Source: Thermomicrobiaceae bacterium (GTDB taxonomy: Bacteria > Chloroflexota > Chloroflexia > Thermomicrobiales > Thermomicrobiaceae). Taken from it: a stretch of DNA of 7,193 bases. Position numbers and translations under genes: made by a program. This document shows positions 1 to 6,423 of the stretch, piece after piece; the first letter of the stretch is position 1; each line of letters opens with the position of its first letter. Location of the stretch: positions 1-7,193 of the forward strand of contig SKTL01000415.1 of the NCBI GenBank assembly GCA_007122555.1, read 5' to 3'. The notes under the pieces are model-generated. The model worked only from the letters and a program-made list of their open reading frames with translations, was not told the DNA's origin and searched no databases.

Positions 1-707
1 CCCATCGGCCAGCGGAATCCTTCGCGCATGATGGTGTCGACCTGTTCCCGGGTTGCGATACCCTCGTCAACGATCTTCCGGGCTTCCGCACGCGCCGCGT
101 AGTTGATTCGGTTGCCGACGAATCCCCAGACCATCGGTTGGTCTTTTACGACAACCGGCGTCTTTCCCGCCTTCTCGGCGGCCCTGACTAACGCCTCGGT
201 GGTCTCGTCCGTCGTGCCTTCGTGGACGATCAGTTCCGCCAGGCGCATGACGGCGCACGGTTGAAACCAGTGCCAGCCGATCACCTTTCCGGGTCGATCA
301 ATCGCATGCGCAAGCGCGGTGATCGGAAGTCCCGCCGTATTCGACGACAGAATTGCATGTGGGGGAGCAAGCTCATCCAGTCGCCGGAAGATGTCAATCT
401 TCAATCCGATGTCTTCAGGCACGGCTTCGATCACCAGATCGGCGTTACGGCAGGCCGCTCCAAGATCTGTGGTCTTGGAGATACGCGCCATTGCCTGGTC
501 GACCTGCTCGTCGGTCAGTTTTCCCCGCTCGACCGCCTTCCGCAGACCAAACCGATCGTGTTCGATCCGTTCCACGGCGGCCTGAAGCTGATCTTCGCGT
601 ACGTCGTGCAATGCGACGTTGAATCCGGCCGCGGCGAGGACTTGCCCAATCTGCGCGCCCATGACGCCCGCGCCAATAACCGCGACTGATTCGATCTCTT
701 TGACCAT
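1..707 (-). CDS. 3-hydroxyacyl-CoA dehydrogenase family protein, N-terminal part (3' end outside window)
   Basis: Predicted soluble NAD-dependent oxidoreductase that would oxidise a 3-hydroxyacyl-CoA (or similar 3-hydroxy acid) to the 3-keto form, as in beta-oxidation. About 235 residues are visible. A Rossmann dinucleotide loop GAGVMG lies at residues 12-17, with an acidic residue (D35) ending the second strand, which suggests NAD over NADP. Next come SSNTAGLPIT at 121-130, the catalytic-His segment GWHWFQP (H146), its partner Glu in LAELI (E158), and GFVGNRI (N199). The start of the C-terminal domain follows, ending in FRWPM at the window edge. The ATG at 707 is chosen because AGGTGAG (714-720) sits 6 nt upstream and the Rossmann fold begins at once. 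Odd points: the Ser expected after SNT is Ala (A125), and there are three extra residues before N199. It follows the acyl-CoA synthetase on the same strand after about 200 bp. The family call is firm; the substrate is unknown, and a hydroxy-acid dehydrogenase of the wider superfamily (e.g. gulonate or carnitine type) is possible. Confidence 0.9.
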   Translation of the reverse strand, partial: MVKEIESVAVIGAGVMGAQIGQVLAAAGFNVALHDVREDQLQAAVERIEHDRFGLRKAVERGKLTDEQVDQAMARISKTTDLGAACRNADLVIEAVPEDIGLKIDIFRRLDELAPPHAILSSNTAGLPITALAHAIDRPGKVIGWHWFQPCAVMRLAELIVHEGTTDETTEALVRAAEKAGKTPVVVKDQPMVWGFVGNRINYAARAEARKIVDEGIATREQVDTIMREGFRWPM

Positions 708-909
708 CTTGTTCTCACCTATCTAATCTATTCGTCAACACGTGTAACCCGACGGCCGGGTTTGAAATCGGCCAGAGGAGGTGCTCCATCGCGTTCAATC
801 CTCTTAACCGGCGCGTGGGAGCCCGATTCTGAACTCATCAGGGTAGGCGACTTGAGCGAACGCAGCAGCGCTGGATCACGAATTCTCGGCCCTTGGAACC
901 CATCTGGGA
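708..909. other. Intergenic gap between synthetase stop and dehydrogenase start
   Basis: About 200 bp without a confident gene. It contains the ribosome-binding site of the downstream dehydrogenase (714-720), a short minus-strand open frame (listed separately), an 8-bp palindrome ACACGTGT at 738-745, and a 6-bp inverted repeat AACCCG/CGGGTT with a 5-nt loop at 746-762. The inverted repeat has no T-tract on either side, so I do not call it a terminator. I find no convincing -35/-10 pair. The dehydrogenase is therefore either co-transcribed with the synthetase or uses a promoter I cannot recognise. Confidence 0.6.
728..838 (-). CDS. Possible small ORF (36 aa), unrecognised
   Basis: An ATG at 838 opens a 36-codon frame ending in TAG at 728, about 20 nt before the dehydrogenase start. 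The peptide begins MSSESGSHAP and ends ADFKPGRRVTRVDE, a charged soluble sequence that I do not recognise. The same frame stays open upstream of the ATG for 36 more codons (to about 946), overlapping the end of the synthetase gene in another frame, but that stretch has no ATG. Against it: no Shine-Dalgarno sequence before the ATG and unremarkable third-position GC. It could be a small operon protein, the remnant of a lost gene, or chance. Listed so that the gap is not assumed empty. Confidence 0.2.
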   Translation of the reverse strand: MSSESGSHAPVKRIERDGAPPLADFKPGRRVTRVDE

Positions 910-2436
910 CTATCCACGCCGACGGGCCGCAATCATGCCTGGCCAGTCAGCCTGAGATCGCTCTTCAGCCAGACTTCGGCGACGCAATTTGCCGGCGCCG
1001 TCCCGAGGCAATGAGTCCAGGAACTCGTAGGTCTTGGGCAATTTATACGACGAAATGCGCTCGCGACAGAAGGCGTCAAGGTCTTCGATTTCAGGGGGCG
1101 AGGCGAGCGCTTTCGGCTGGACGACGGCGTGCACGCGTTGTCCCCACTCGTCGTCAGGAACGCCGACCACAGCGGCGTCGGCGACGTCCGGATGCTCGGT
1201 GATAGCTCCTTCAACTTCGGCCGGGTAAACGTTCGCGCCGCCGGTGATGATCAGATCGACTCGCCGGTCGGCGAGATGCAGATAGCCTTCTTCGTCAATC
1301 CATCCCATATCGCCGACGGAATGAAAGCCGTCCGCGGTTGACTTCGTCGGGGGCGAGCCGATATAGAAATAGGTAGGATCCTCCTGGAACGGGCGGAAGA
1401 AGATTTCACCGACAGTGCCCTGCGGTAGCTCCGCGCCGTCTTCGTCAAGGATCTTCATTTCGGAATCCTTGGGCCGGCCGACGCTTCCCGGATGCTCTAG
1501 CCATTCGTCGCCCCGTATCGTCGTTGATCCGATCGCCTCGGTCGTGCCGAAGCTCTCGTAGATCTTCTCCGCTCCGATCAGGTCAATCCAGGCTCGCTTG
1601 AGCCATTCCGGGCAAGGCGCAGCGGTGTGAAAGATCGCTTCAATGCTGGAAAGATCGCGTTCCTGGATATCCGGCAGGAGATAGATTCGACGCATCATGA
1701 TCGGCGCCAGAAACATCCAGTTGACCCGATAGCGTTCGATGAGCTCGACGGCAGTTTCCGCGTCGAATCGTTCCATCAAGATCAGTCTCTGGTCATCGAA
1801 CAGCCCGTGATGACTCCAGCTGAACGGCGAATTGTGATAGAGCGGGCCAGCGACGAGTTGCACCTGCCCCGACTTGAACCCAGCAATGGTGAATCGCCGT
1901 TCGTTGGTCGGGGTGCGTTTCCAGGGCCGGGGATCGACGATGATCTTGGGGCGTCCAGTCGAACCACCGGATCCGACGGACTTACCTGGATGGGCGACCT
2001 TGTCCGGCAACGGCTCAGTCGAATAGGATTCGGATCGCCGCAGGTCGGATGAATTCAGCGATGGGTGCGGGATGTCTTCCCAATCCGAGACGACCACCTT
2101 CGCTTCCGCGACTTCAAGGATCTGGTCGCGCTCACGAACAGGGATGTTGAACCGAACCGGCACAACCAGCGCGCCGAGCTTCCATGCCGCGTAGGTTGCA
2201 AAGAAATGCTCGGGACAGTTTGGAAATCCAACGACTACCCGTGAGTCTTCGTCAACGCCGTGCTCTGCAAGGAGTCGAGCGAACTGTGTCGATCGGTCAT
2301 CAAGCTCTCGCCAGGTAACGTGGCGTTCGTCGCCTTGCTGCGGCACGAATGTAATCGCCGTTTTCTCCGGATGCTCCTGGGCGAGCATCGTTATCCGGCG
2401 ACCGAATGAGATCTCCTGTTCCTCCGCGACCGGCAT
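910..2436 (-). CDS. AMP-forming acyl-CoA synthetase (ANL superfamily)
   Basis: 508-residue cytoplasmic enzyme, the usual length for the family, that activates a carboxylic acid with ATP to an acyl-adenylate and then to the CoA thioester. All core motifs are visible: phosphate-binding loop GSGGSTGRPK at 155-164, FGTTE at 296-300, the ATP-ribose Asp in SVGDMGW (D376), hinge/A8 region DRRVDLIITGGANVYP at 390-405 with PAEVEG following, and the catalytic Lys in PRDGAGK (K483). It should be active. The loop reads SGGSTGRPKIIVDP rather than TSGTTGxPKG, which from memory resembles bile-acid/steroid-type CoA ligases (BaiB-like). The substrate cannot be read from sequence. Start ATG at 2436 is chosen because AAGGGA (2443-2448) lies 6 nt upstream; the in-frame ATG at 2451 has no such site. 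The frame is open further upstream, but that part overlaps the binding-protein gene and does not resemble this family. It lies 104 bp after the transporter's last gene, beyond a terminator-like hairpin, and is followed by the dehydrogenase, a plausible next step in acyl-CoA oxidation. Confidence 0.93.
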   Translation of the reverse strand: MPVAEEQEISFGRRITMLAQEHPEKTAITFVPQQGDERHVTWRELDDRSTQFARLLAEHGVDEDSRVVVGFPNCPEHFFATYAAWKLGALVVPVRFNIPVRERDQILEVAEAKVVVSDWEDIPHPSLNSSDLRRSESYSTEPLPDKVAHPGKSVGSGGSTGRPKIIVDPRPWKRTPTNERRFTIAGFKSGQVQLVAGPLYHNSPFSWSHHGLFDDQRLILMERFDAETAVELIERYRVNWMFLAPIMMRRIYLLPDIQERDLSSIEAIFHTAAPCPEWLKRAWIDLIGAEKIYESFGTTEAIGSTTIRGDEWLEHPGSVGRPKDSEMKILDEDGAELPQGTVGEIFFRPFQEDPTYFYIGSPPTKSTADGFHSVGDMGWIDEEGYLHLADRRVDLIITGGANVYPAEVEGAITEHPDVADAAVVGVPDDEWGQRVHAVVQPKALASPPEIEDLDAFCRERISSYKLPKTYEFLDSLPRDGAGKLRRRSLAEERSQADWPGMIAARRRG

Positions 2437-2488
2437 CCTGCGTCCCTTCATCACCGATTGATGAACCGTGTCCTTCGAAGTTTCAGTT

Positions 2489-2528
2489 CCAAGAAAGCTG
2501 GTTGCGCGAGTCTCGTCACGCAACCAGC
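2489..2528 (-). terminator. Intrinsic-terminator-like hairpin after the binding-protein gene
   Basis: A perfect 10-bp inverted repeat, GCTGGTTGCG (2497-2506) and CGCAACCAGC (2519-2528), with a 12-nt loop. In the minus-strand transcript the stem is followed directly by TTTCTTGG. It begins 12 bases past the stop codon of the binding-protein gene (2541), the normal position for a rho-independent terminator ending the transporter unit. The U-tract is interrupted and short, so some readthrough into the acyl-CoA synthetase (start 2436) is possible. Confidence 0.7.
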
Positions 2529-2540
2529 CCTTGCCAAGTG

Positions 2541-4259
2541 CTAGGTCAACGTCACAGATTCGAACCGGGTCAGCCCGAGGGCGTCGCGGTTGAAATCCGC
2601 GATCGTATCGACGCGATAGCCACCAACGCTGTTGATGTTCACCGCTTTGACGTGCGGCTGATCCGCAGCGTAGATTCGCTGAACCTCGCGATACGCTTCG
2701 GCGCGCTCCTCCTGATCGACCGCCTGACGGCCGCGTTCGAATGCAGCGTCCATTTCCGGGTTGCTGTACTCTCCCGGGTTGTTGCTGCCGCCGGTCGTGA
2801 GCGCGGAGATTGTCAATCCGTCCGGATCCCACTCACGGGCGAGTGAAGTCTGAGCGATCTGGAACTCGTGCTGCTGGTAAACCTGCTCGATCCAGGTAGC
2901 GAACTCAAGTTGTTCCAGCGTCACGTTGAACCCGATGTCCTGGAGCATGGCGTGCATCAGCTCACCGTACTGCCCCCAGACACCCTGGGTAAAGATCTTG
3001 AAGACAATCTCTTCACCGTCGTAGGAGGATTGCTCAAGATACTCCCGCGCCATGTCGATGTCGTAGTACGGCCCTTCTATGTCGTCCGCGTGGGCCCAGT
3101 GGTTTTCCGGGAATGGATTCCAGTGCGCTTCACCGCGGCCGCGATAGATCGCCTCCAGGAACGCCTCGCGGTCGGTTCCGTAAGCGACGGCCAAACGTGC
3201 GTTCAGATCGTCAAACGGAGGCCGTTGATTGTGCATAAGCAGCCAGGTGTACGCTGCGCTACCCGGGTGCTGGCCAATCAGCTCTATCTGATCGTCGGTC
3301 TCCATCTCGTCGATGCGATCATATGGAATCGTCTGGCTGTAGTGGATCTCTCCTGTTGTCAGATTGGCGATCCGGGTCTGCTCTTCCGTTGCCGGGGTGA
3401 GCGTTACCGTGTCGGGATAGTCGACCGCCCATTCTCCGTGATAGTTCTCATTCTTTTGCAGTCGCAGGTGCTGGTTGGGAATCCGCTCAACGAACGTGAA
3501 CGGCCCGGTCCCAACAGGATGCTCTGAGAGATTCTCCGCTTCCTCTTCCGGAACAACCGAAGCGACCGCGAGGTTCACCAGCAGAACACCACTCGGGTGC
3601 GCGAGCGTCAGCTCGACCTGGTAGTCGTCGAGGACTTCAACCGATTCCACTTCATTGATGTACGACGCGTACTTCCCGCCGGCGCCAATCTCGAAGATCC
3701 GGTCGATCGTGAACTTGACATCTTCGGCGGTCATTTCCCGACCGTTGTGAAACGTGACGTCTTCGCGGAGATCGAAGACCCAGATCAGCTCTTCGTCATC
3801 GGTAATCTCCCAGCTTTCAGCGAGATCGGGCTGCGGTTCCATTTCAAGGTCCCACCGGGTCAGCCCGCTGAAAACACTTCGCTGCGTCTGCCGGTCAATG
3901 TTTGCGGTGAGCCGGTGAGGATCAAGTTCAATCGGTTCCGTACCGAGTCCGACAGTGATCGCACGATCGCCCACTTCGACATCATCATCATCGTCGTCAG
4001 CGGGTTCATCGTCGTCCTCATCGTCAACTTCCGGTTCTTCTTCGTCTTCGTCGTCGATCTCCGGTTCGTCGTCATCCGGCTCGTCGACGGGATCTACGGT
4101 GTCATCAGCAACGTCGTCGTCATCATCATCGGCCTCACAGGCGGCAAGTAGCCAGGCGCCTGCGGTTCCCGCGCCGAGCAGCGACGTGTACTTCAACAGC
4201 TTGCGGCGGCTGATCGTTCGTGTCATAAGCTCGTCGGCGTTCATATACGTGTCACTCAC
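2541..4259 (-). CDS. ABC transporter substrate-binding lipoprotein, family 5 (peptide/nickel/opine type)
   Basis: 572-residue extracytoplasmic solute-binding protein that captures a ligand (typically a peptide, but this family also binds nickel, opines, sugars) and delivers it to the permease pair encoded just upstream. The N-terminus carries a Tat-like signal SRRKLLKY (17-24), a hydrophobic stretch and a lipobox LLAAC (Cys41), so it is probably exported folded and lipid-anchored. Residues 42-98 are a linker with about 40 Asp/Glu of 57. The mature fold then follows the family pattern: PDLAESWEI (144-152), VFDLREDVTFHNG (161-173), TAEDVKFTIDRI (177-188), HPVGTGPF (247-254), PPFDDLNARLAVAYGTDREAF (347-367, near the second lobe). 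The start is GTG at 4259, supported by AGAGGAG (4267-4273) 7 nt upstream; in-frame ATGs at 4244 and 4226 lack a comparable site but would both keep the Tat motif. It lies 102 bp after the second permease gene, last in the unit, which is unusual because the binding protein more often comes first. The ligand cannot be inferred. Confidence 0.95.
   Translation of the reverse strand: MSDTYMNADELMTRTISRRKLLKYTSLLGAGTAGAWLLAACEADDDDDDVADDTVDPVDEPDDDEPEIDDEDEEEPEVDDEDDDEPADDDDDDVEVGDRAITVGLGTEPIELDPHRLTANIDRQTQRSVFSGLTRWDLEMEPQPDLAESWEITDDEELIWVFDLREDVTFHNGREMTAEDVKFTIDRIFEIGAGGKYASYINEVESVEVLDDYQVELTLAHPSGVLLVNLAVASVVPEEEAENLSEHPVGTGPFTFVERIPNQHLRLQKNENYHGEWAVDYPDTVTLTPATEEQTRIANLTTGEIHYSQTIPYDRIDEMETDDQIELIGQHPGSAAYTWLLMHNQRPPFDDLNARLAVAYGTDREAFLEAIYRGRGEAHWNPFPENHWAHADDIEGPYYDIDMAREYLEQSSYDGEEIVFKIFTQGVWGQYGELMHAMLQDIGFNVTLEQLEFATWIEQVYQQHEFQIAQTSLAREWDPDGLTISALTTGGSNNPGEYSNPEMDAAFERGRQAVDQEERAEAYREVQRIYAADQPHVKAVNINSVGGYRVDTIADFNRDALGLTRFESVTLT
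3966..4130 (-). repeat. Low-complexity acidic-linker coding region (GAN-rich)
   Basis: This is the stretch coding residues 44-98 of the binding lipoprotein, built almost wholly of GAC/GAT/GAA/GAG codons with a few Pro, Val and Ala codons. On the plus strand it reads as runs of ATC and GTC triplets. The repeat is imperfect and mixes synonymous codons, so it is not a clean microsatellite, but such tracts are prone to length change by slippage. At protein level it is a flexible, strongly negative tether between the lipid-anchored Cys41 and the folded domain. Confidence 0.85.
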
Positions 4260-4361
4260 TCATCCGCTCCTCTCGAGGGGAATTTGAACGGTTCTACTCT
4301 TTAAGGGACCCCTGCGTTACCGGTATTGACGAACCGGGATTGTCACATAACTCCGCTCCAA
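4260..4361. other. Intergenic gap between DppC-type permease and binding protein
   Basis: 102 bp. It holds the strong ribosome-binding site AGAGGAG (4267-4273) that fixes the GTG start of the binding-protein gene. A weak inverted repeat, CCGGT (4320-4324) and ACCGG (4333-4337) with an 8-nt loop, lies in the middle; 5 bp and no T-run make it too poor for a terminator, though it could mildly stabilise or attenuate the message. I see no recognisable promoter, so the binding protein is most likely co-transcribed with the permeases. Confidence 0.5.
4267..4273 (-). promoter_or_regulatory. Shine-Dalgarno site deciding the GTG start of the binding protein
   Basis: AGAGGAG on the minus strand, 7 nt before GTG at 4259. 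It is the best ribosome-binding site in the window. The overlapping ATG at 4263 reaches a stop codon after three codons, so it is not the start. Confidence 0.75.
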
Positions 4362-5288
4362 TCACGTGTTCTTCAGGTGCGGATCGAGCGCCTCACGCAG
4401 TCCGTCACCAACGAGGTTGAATCCGAGAACGCAGACAAAGATTGCGAGGCCAGGGAAGGTGGCGACCCATGGTGCGCTGGCCATCAGACCTCGGCCTGCC
4501 CCAAGGATCGACCCCCACGACGGCTCCGGTGGTTGTGATCCAAGACCCAGGAAGCTCAAACTGGCCTCGACCAACACGGCATAAGCAACGCCAAGTGACG
4601 CCTGCACGATGATGGGCGAGACGCAATTGGGCAGAATCGTGCGCATCATGATGTAGCTGTCTTTCGCGCCGATCGCGCGAGCGGATTCGACGAATTCTTT
4701 TTCTTTTAGTGACAGCGCGTTGGCTCGGGTGATACGGGCAAATGCTGGTATGAAAATCACGCCGATTGCGATCATTGCGTTTCGAATCGACGGCCCCAGC
4801 ACCGCCATGACAAAAATCGCCAGCAGGATTGCCGGAAATGCGAGCAAGGCATCCAGAAATCGCATAATGAGCGAGTCGGAGAGCCCGCCGTAGTACGCGG
4901 CGACAACACCCAGCGGAACGCCCACGATTGCCGCGATGCTGATCGAAATGACGCCGACCTGAAGCGATACCCGGGAACCGTGTATCACGCGGGAAAAGAG
5001 GTCACGGCCGATCGCGTCGGTCCCCATCGGATGTTCCAGGCTGGGAGACAGGAGAATGGCTCGCGGTGCAGTCTGGTATGGATCATGGGGCGCAATGATA
5101 TCGGCGAATATCGCGGCAAAAACGATAACCAACACGATGGCCAGCCCGACAACTGCCGTTCGACTTCTTCTGAATCGACGCCATATCTCTCTGGACTGGG
5201 CTACGAATCCAGCCTTAATCGTGATTTCGGTTGCGCGACCGCTCTCGGCCCTGGACATCTCCGCCAAGCTGTCCTCTTGTTTCGCCAT
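4362..5288 (-). CDS. ABC transporter permease, DppC/OppC type
   Basis: 308-residue inner-membrane subunit of a peptide-type importer; pairs with the DppB-type subunit encoded just before it to form the channel. A hydrophilic ~40-residue N-terminus with WRRFRRSRTAVVGLAIV precedes the first membrane segment (about 44-64). The family signature HPMGTDAIGRDLFSR is at 86-100, further membrane segments are near 108-132, 143-165, 170-187, 228-248 and 278-295, and the EAA loop that docks onto the ATPase is at 198-221 (EFVESARAIGAKDSY then ILPN). Near the C-terminus SFLGLG and PSWGSIL are also typical of DppC. The ATG at 5288 is preceded by GAGGA (5299-5303) at a rather long 10-nt spacing; an in-frame ATG at 5258 is an alternative that would leave the membrane core intact. 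The gap from the stop of the first permease is only 29 bp, so the two are surely one operon. No ATPase gene is adjacent. Confidence 0.95.
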   Translation of the reverse strand: MAKQEDSLAEMSRAESGRATEITIKAGFVAQSREIWRRFRRSRTAVVGLAIVLVIVFAAIFADIIAPHDPYQTAPRAILLSPSLEHPMGTDAIGRDLFSRVIHGSRVSLQVGVISISIAAIVGVPLGVVAAYYGGLSDSLIMRFLDALLAFPAILLAIFVMAVLGPSIRNAMIAIGVIFIPAFARITRANALSLKEKEFVESARAIGAKDSYIMMRTILPNCVSPIIVQASLGVAYAVLVEASLSFLGLGSQPPEPSWGSILGAGRGLMASAPWVATFPGLAIFVCVLGFNLVGDGLREALDPHLKNT

Positions 5289-5317
5289 GCCTGTTCCGTC
5301 CTCTTCTCAGCGCGATG

Positions 5318-6259
5318 TCAATACTGAATGCGTGGATCAATGTAGACGTAGAGGATGTCGACCAGCAAGTTGACAAGGATAAACGCCAGCGCCGTAAAGA
5401 GAACGACGCCCTGAACAATCCCGTAGTCGCGATTATTGATCGCCGAGAGGATTAGTAATCCGATGCCGGGCCATTCAAACACCTGCTCGATAATAACGGT
5501 GCCCCCGAGCAGATTTCCGAATTGAAGCCCCACGACAGTGACGACTGACAACAACGCGTTACGCACCGCGTGACCCAGAACGACCGAGCGTTCAGTCAGA
5601 CCCTTGGCCCGCGCTACGCGAATGTAATCCGCACTCATCACGTCAAGCATCCCGGACCGCATGAATCGAGAAAGTGGCGCCGCGAGCGACGTGCCGAGCG
5701 CAATTGATGGAAGAATCAGTCTTTTTAATCCATCCCCCGGGTCATCGATGAGCGATGTATAGCCGGAGACCGGCAGGATCTGCAGCGAGACACCGACCAC
5801 AAGGATGAGCATTATGCCGAGCCAGAACGTTGGGATGGCGACGCCAAACAATGAGACGGTGGTGATGATGTTGTCGAGCCATGAGTTTGGTTTCGCTCCG
5901 GCGATAATCCCGAGGGGTATCGCAATGATGACGCCGACCAGGAGCGAGGAAATGGTCAACGTCAATGTGGCAGGCAGTTTCTGAAGGATCAGTGAGCTAA
6001 CTGGCTGCCGGCTGACCCAGGACTCTCCGAAATTCCCAGTGAAAACATCGCCCAACCAGATGCCATATTGGACGATGATAGGGCGGTCCAACCCCATCTC
6101 CTGTCTGACTTGCTGACGGCCTTCTTCTGTGGTTTCCATCCCGAGCCGGATGGCGCTGGGATCACCGGGGATGAGCCGAAGCACGAAGAACACAATGATC
6201 GACAAGAACAGCAGCACCAGCGGAAGTTGGGCCAGCCGTCGAAGAACATAGTCTTTCAT
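5318..6259 (-). CDS. ABC transporter permease, DppB/OppB type
   Basis: 313-residue inner-membrane permease, first gene of the transporter unit. The N-terminus YVLRRLAQLPLVLLFLSI leads into the first membrane helix and the DppB signature RLIPGDP (28-34). Other family marks are GLDRPIIVQY (56-65), GNFGESW (75-81), the EAA loop DYIRVARAKGLTERS (211-225) followed by HAVRNALL (230-237), VFEWPGIGLL (260-269) and the C-terminal YIDPRIQY (306-313). Membrane segments are expected near 10-28, 100-121, 131-160, 181-199, 240-258 and 284-305. The start at 6259 fits the family N-terminus, but its ribosome-binding site is weak (AAAGG, 12 nt away). A seven-codon frame starting at 6282 ends in TGA overlapping this ATG (TGATG), so translational coupling is conceivable. 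A good promoter lies about 165 bp upstream. The substrate is unknown. Confidence 0.95.
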   Translation of the reverse strand: MKDYVLRRLAQLPLVLLFLSIIVFFVLRLIPGDPSAIRLGMETTEEGRQQVRQEMGLDRPIIVQYGIWLGDVFTGNFGESWVSRQPVSSLILQKLPATLTLTISSLLVGVIIAIPLGIIAGAKPNSWLDNIITTVSLFGVAIPTFWLGIMLILVVGVSLQILPVSGYTSLIDDPGDGLKRLILPSIALGTSLAAPLSRFMRSGMLDVMSADYIRVARAKGLTERSVVLGHAVRNALLSVVTVVGLQFGNLLGGTVIIEQVFEWPGIGLLILSAINNRDYGIVQGVVLFTALAFILVNLLVDILYVYIDPRIQY

Positions 6260-6389
6260 CAGTTACAAGGACCTTTGTTCATAATGAGAAACCGATGGCG
6301 AATGCTTCGCTTTCAGAACCAGGGCCATGCGATAGCTCCGCCCATATTTCGAATCGCGGGTCGGCTGGGAACGTAATTCAATGCTCAAA

Positions 6390-6399
6390 CACAATTGTG
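6390..6399. promoter_or_regulatory. Palindrome CACAATTGTG, candidate operator
   Basis: A perfect 10-bp palindrome centred about 22 bp downstream of the predicted transcription start of the transporter unit. That is a common place for a repressor to block elongation or promoter clearance. AT-centred dyads of this kind are bound by several one-component regulator families, but I cannot assign one. No regulator gene is in the window. Confidence 0.35.
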
Positions 6400-6423
6400 C
6401 AACGCACTTTCACGATTGATGCC

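Noticed and set aside
222..689. Plus-strand frames opposite the dehydrogenase (e.g. 155 codons at 222-689)
   Set aside because: The minus strand carries clear Rossmann and active-site motifs continuously here; the plus-strand products have no recognisable domain.
738..762. ACACGTGT palindrome and AACCCG/CGGGTT inverted repeat before the dehydrogenase
   Set aside because: Both are short, with no adjacent T-run and no convincing promoter around them; palindromes of this size are expected by chance in GC-rich DNA.
2437..2832. Upstream extension of the acyl-CoA synthetase frame to 2832
   Set aside because: The extension overlaps the well-supported 3' end of the binding-protein gene, reads as an Arg/Gly-rich shadow, and the ATG at 2436 has a proper ribosome-binding site and family-like N-terminus.
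2868..4151. Long plus-strand open frames at 2868-3527 and 3597-4151
   Set aside because: They lie antisense to the binding-protein gene. Their translations are mirror artefacts of its codon use (Val/Ile-rich runs opposite the Asp/Glu tract), with no family motifs.
3955..4287. Plus-strand Ser-rich frame of 110 codons
   Set aside because: It is the antisense reading of the GAN-rich acidic linker; the Ser runs are a direct consequence of that repeat.
4320..4337. CCGGT/ACCGG inverted repeat between the second permease and binding protein as a terminator
   Set aside because: It has only 5 bp, an 8-nt loop and no T-run, and the downstream gene has no visible promoter of its own.
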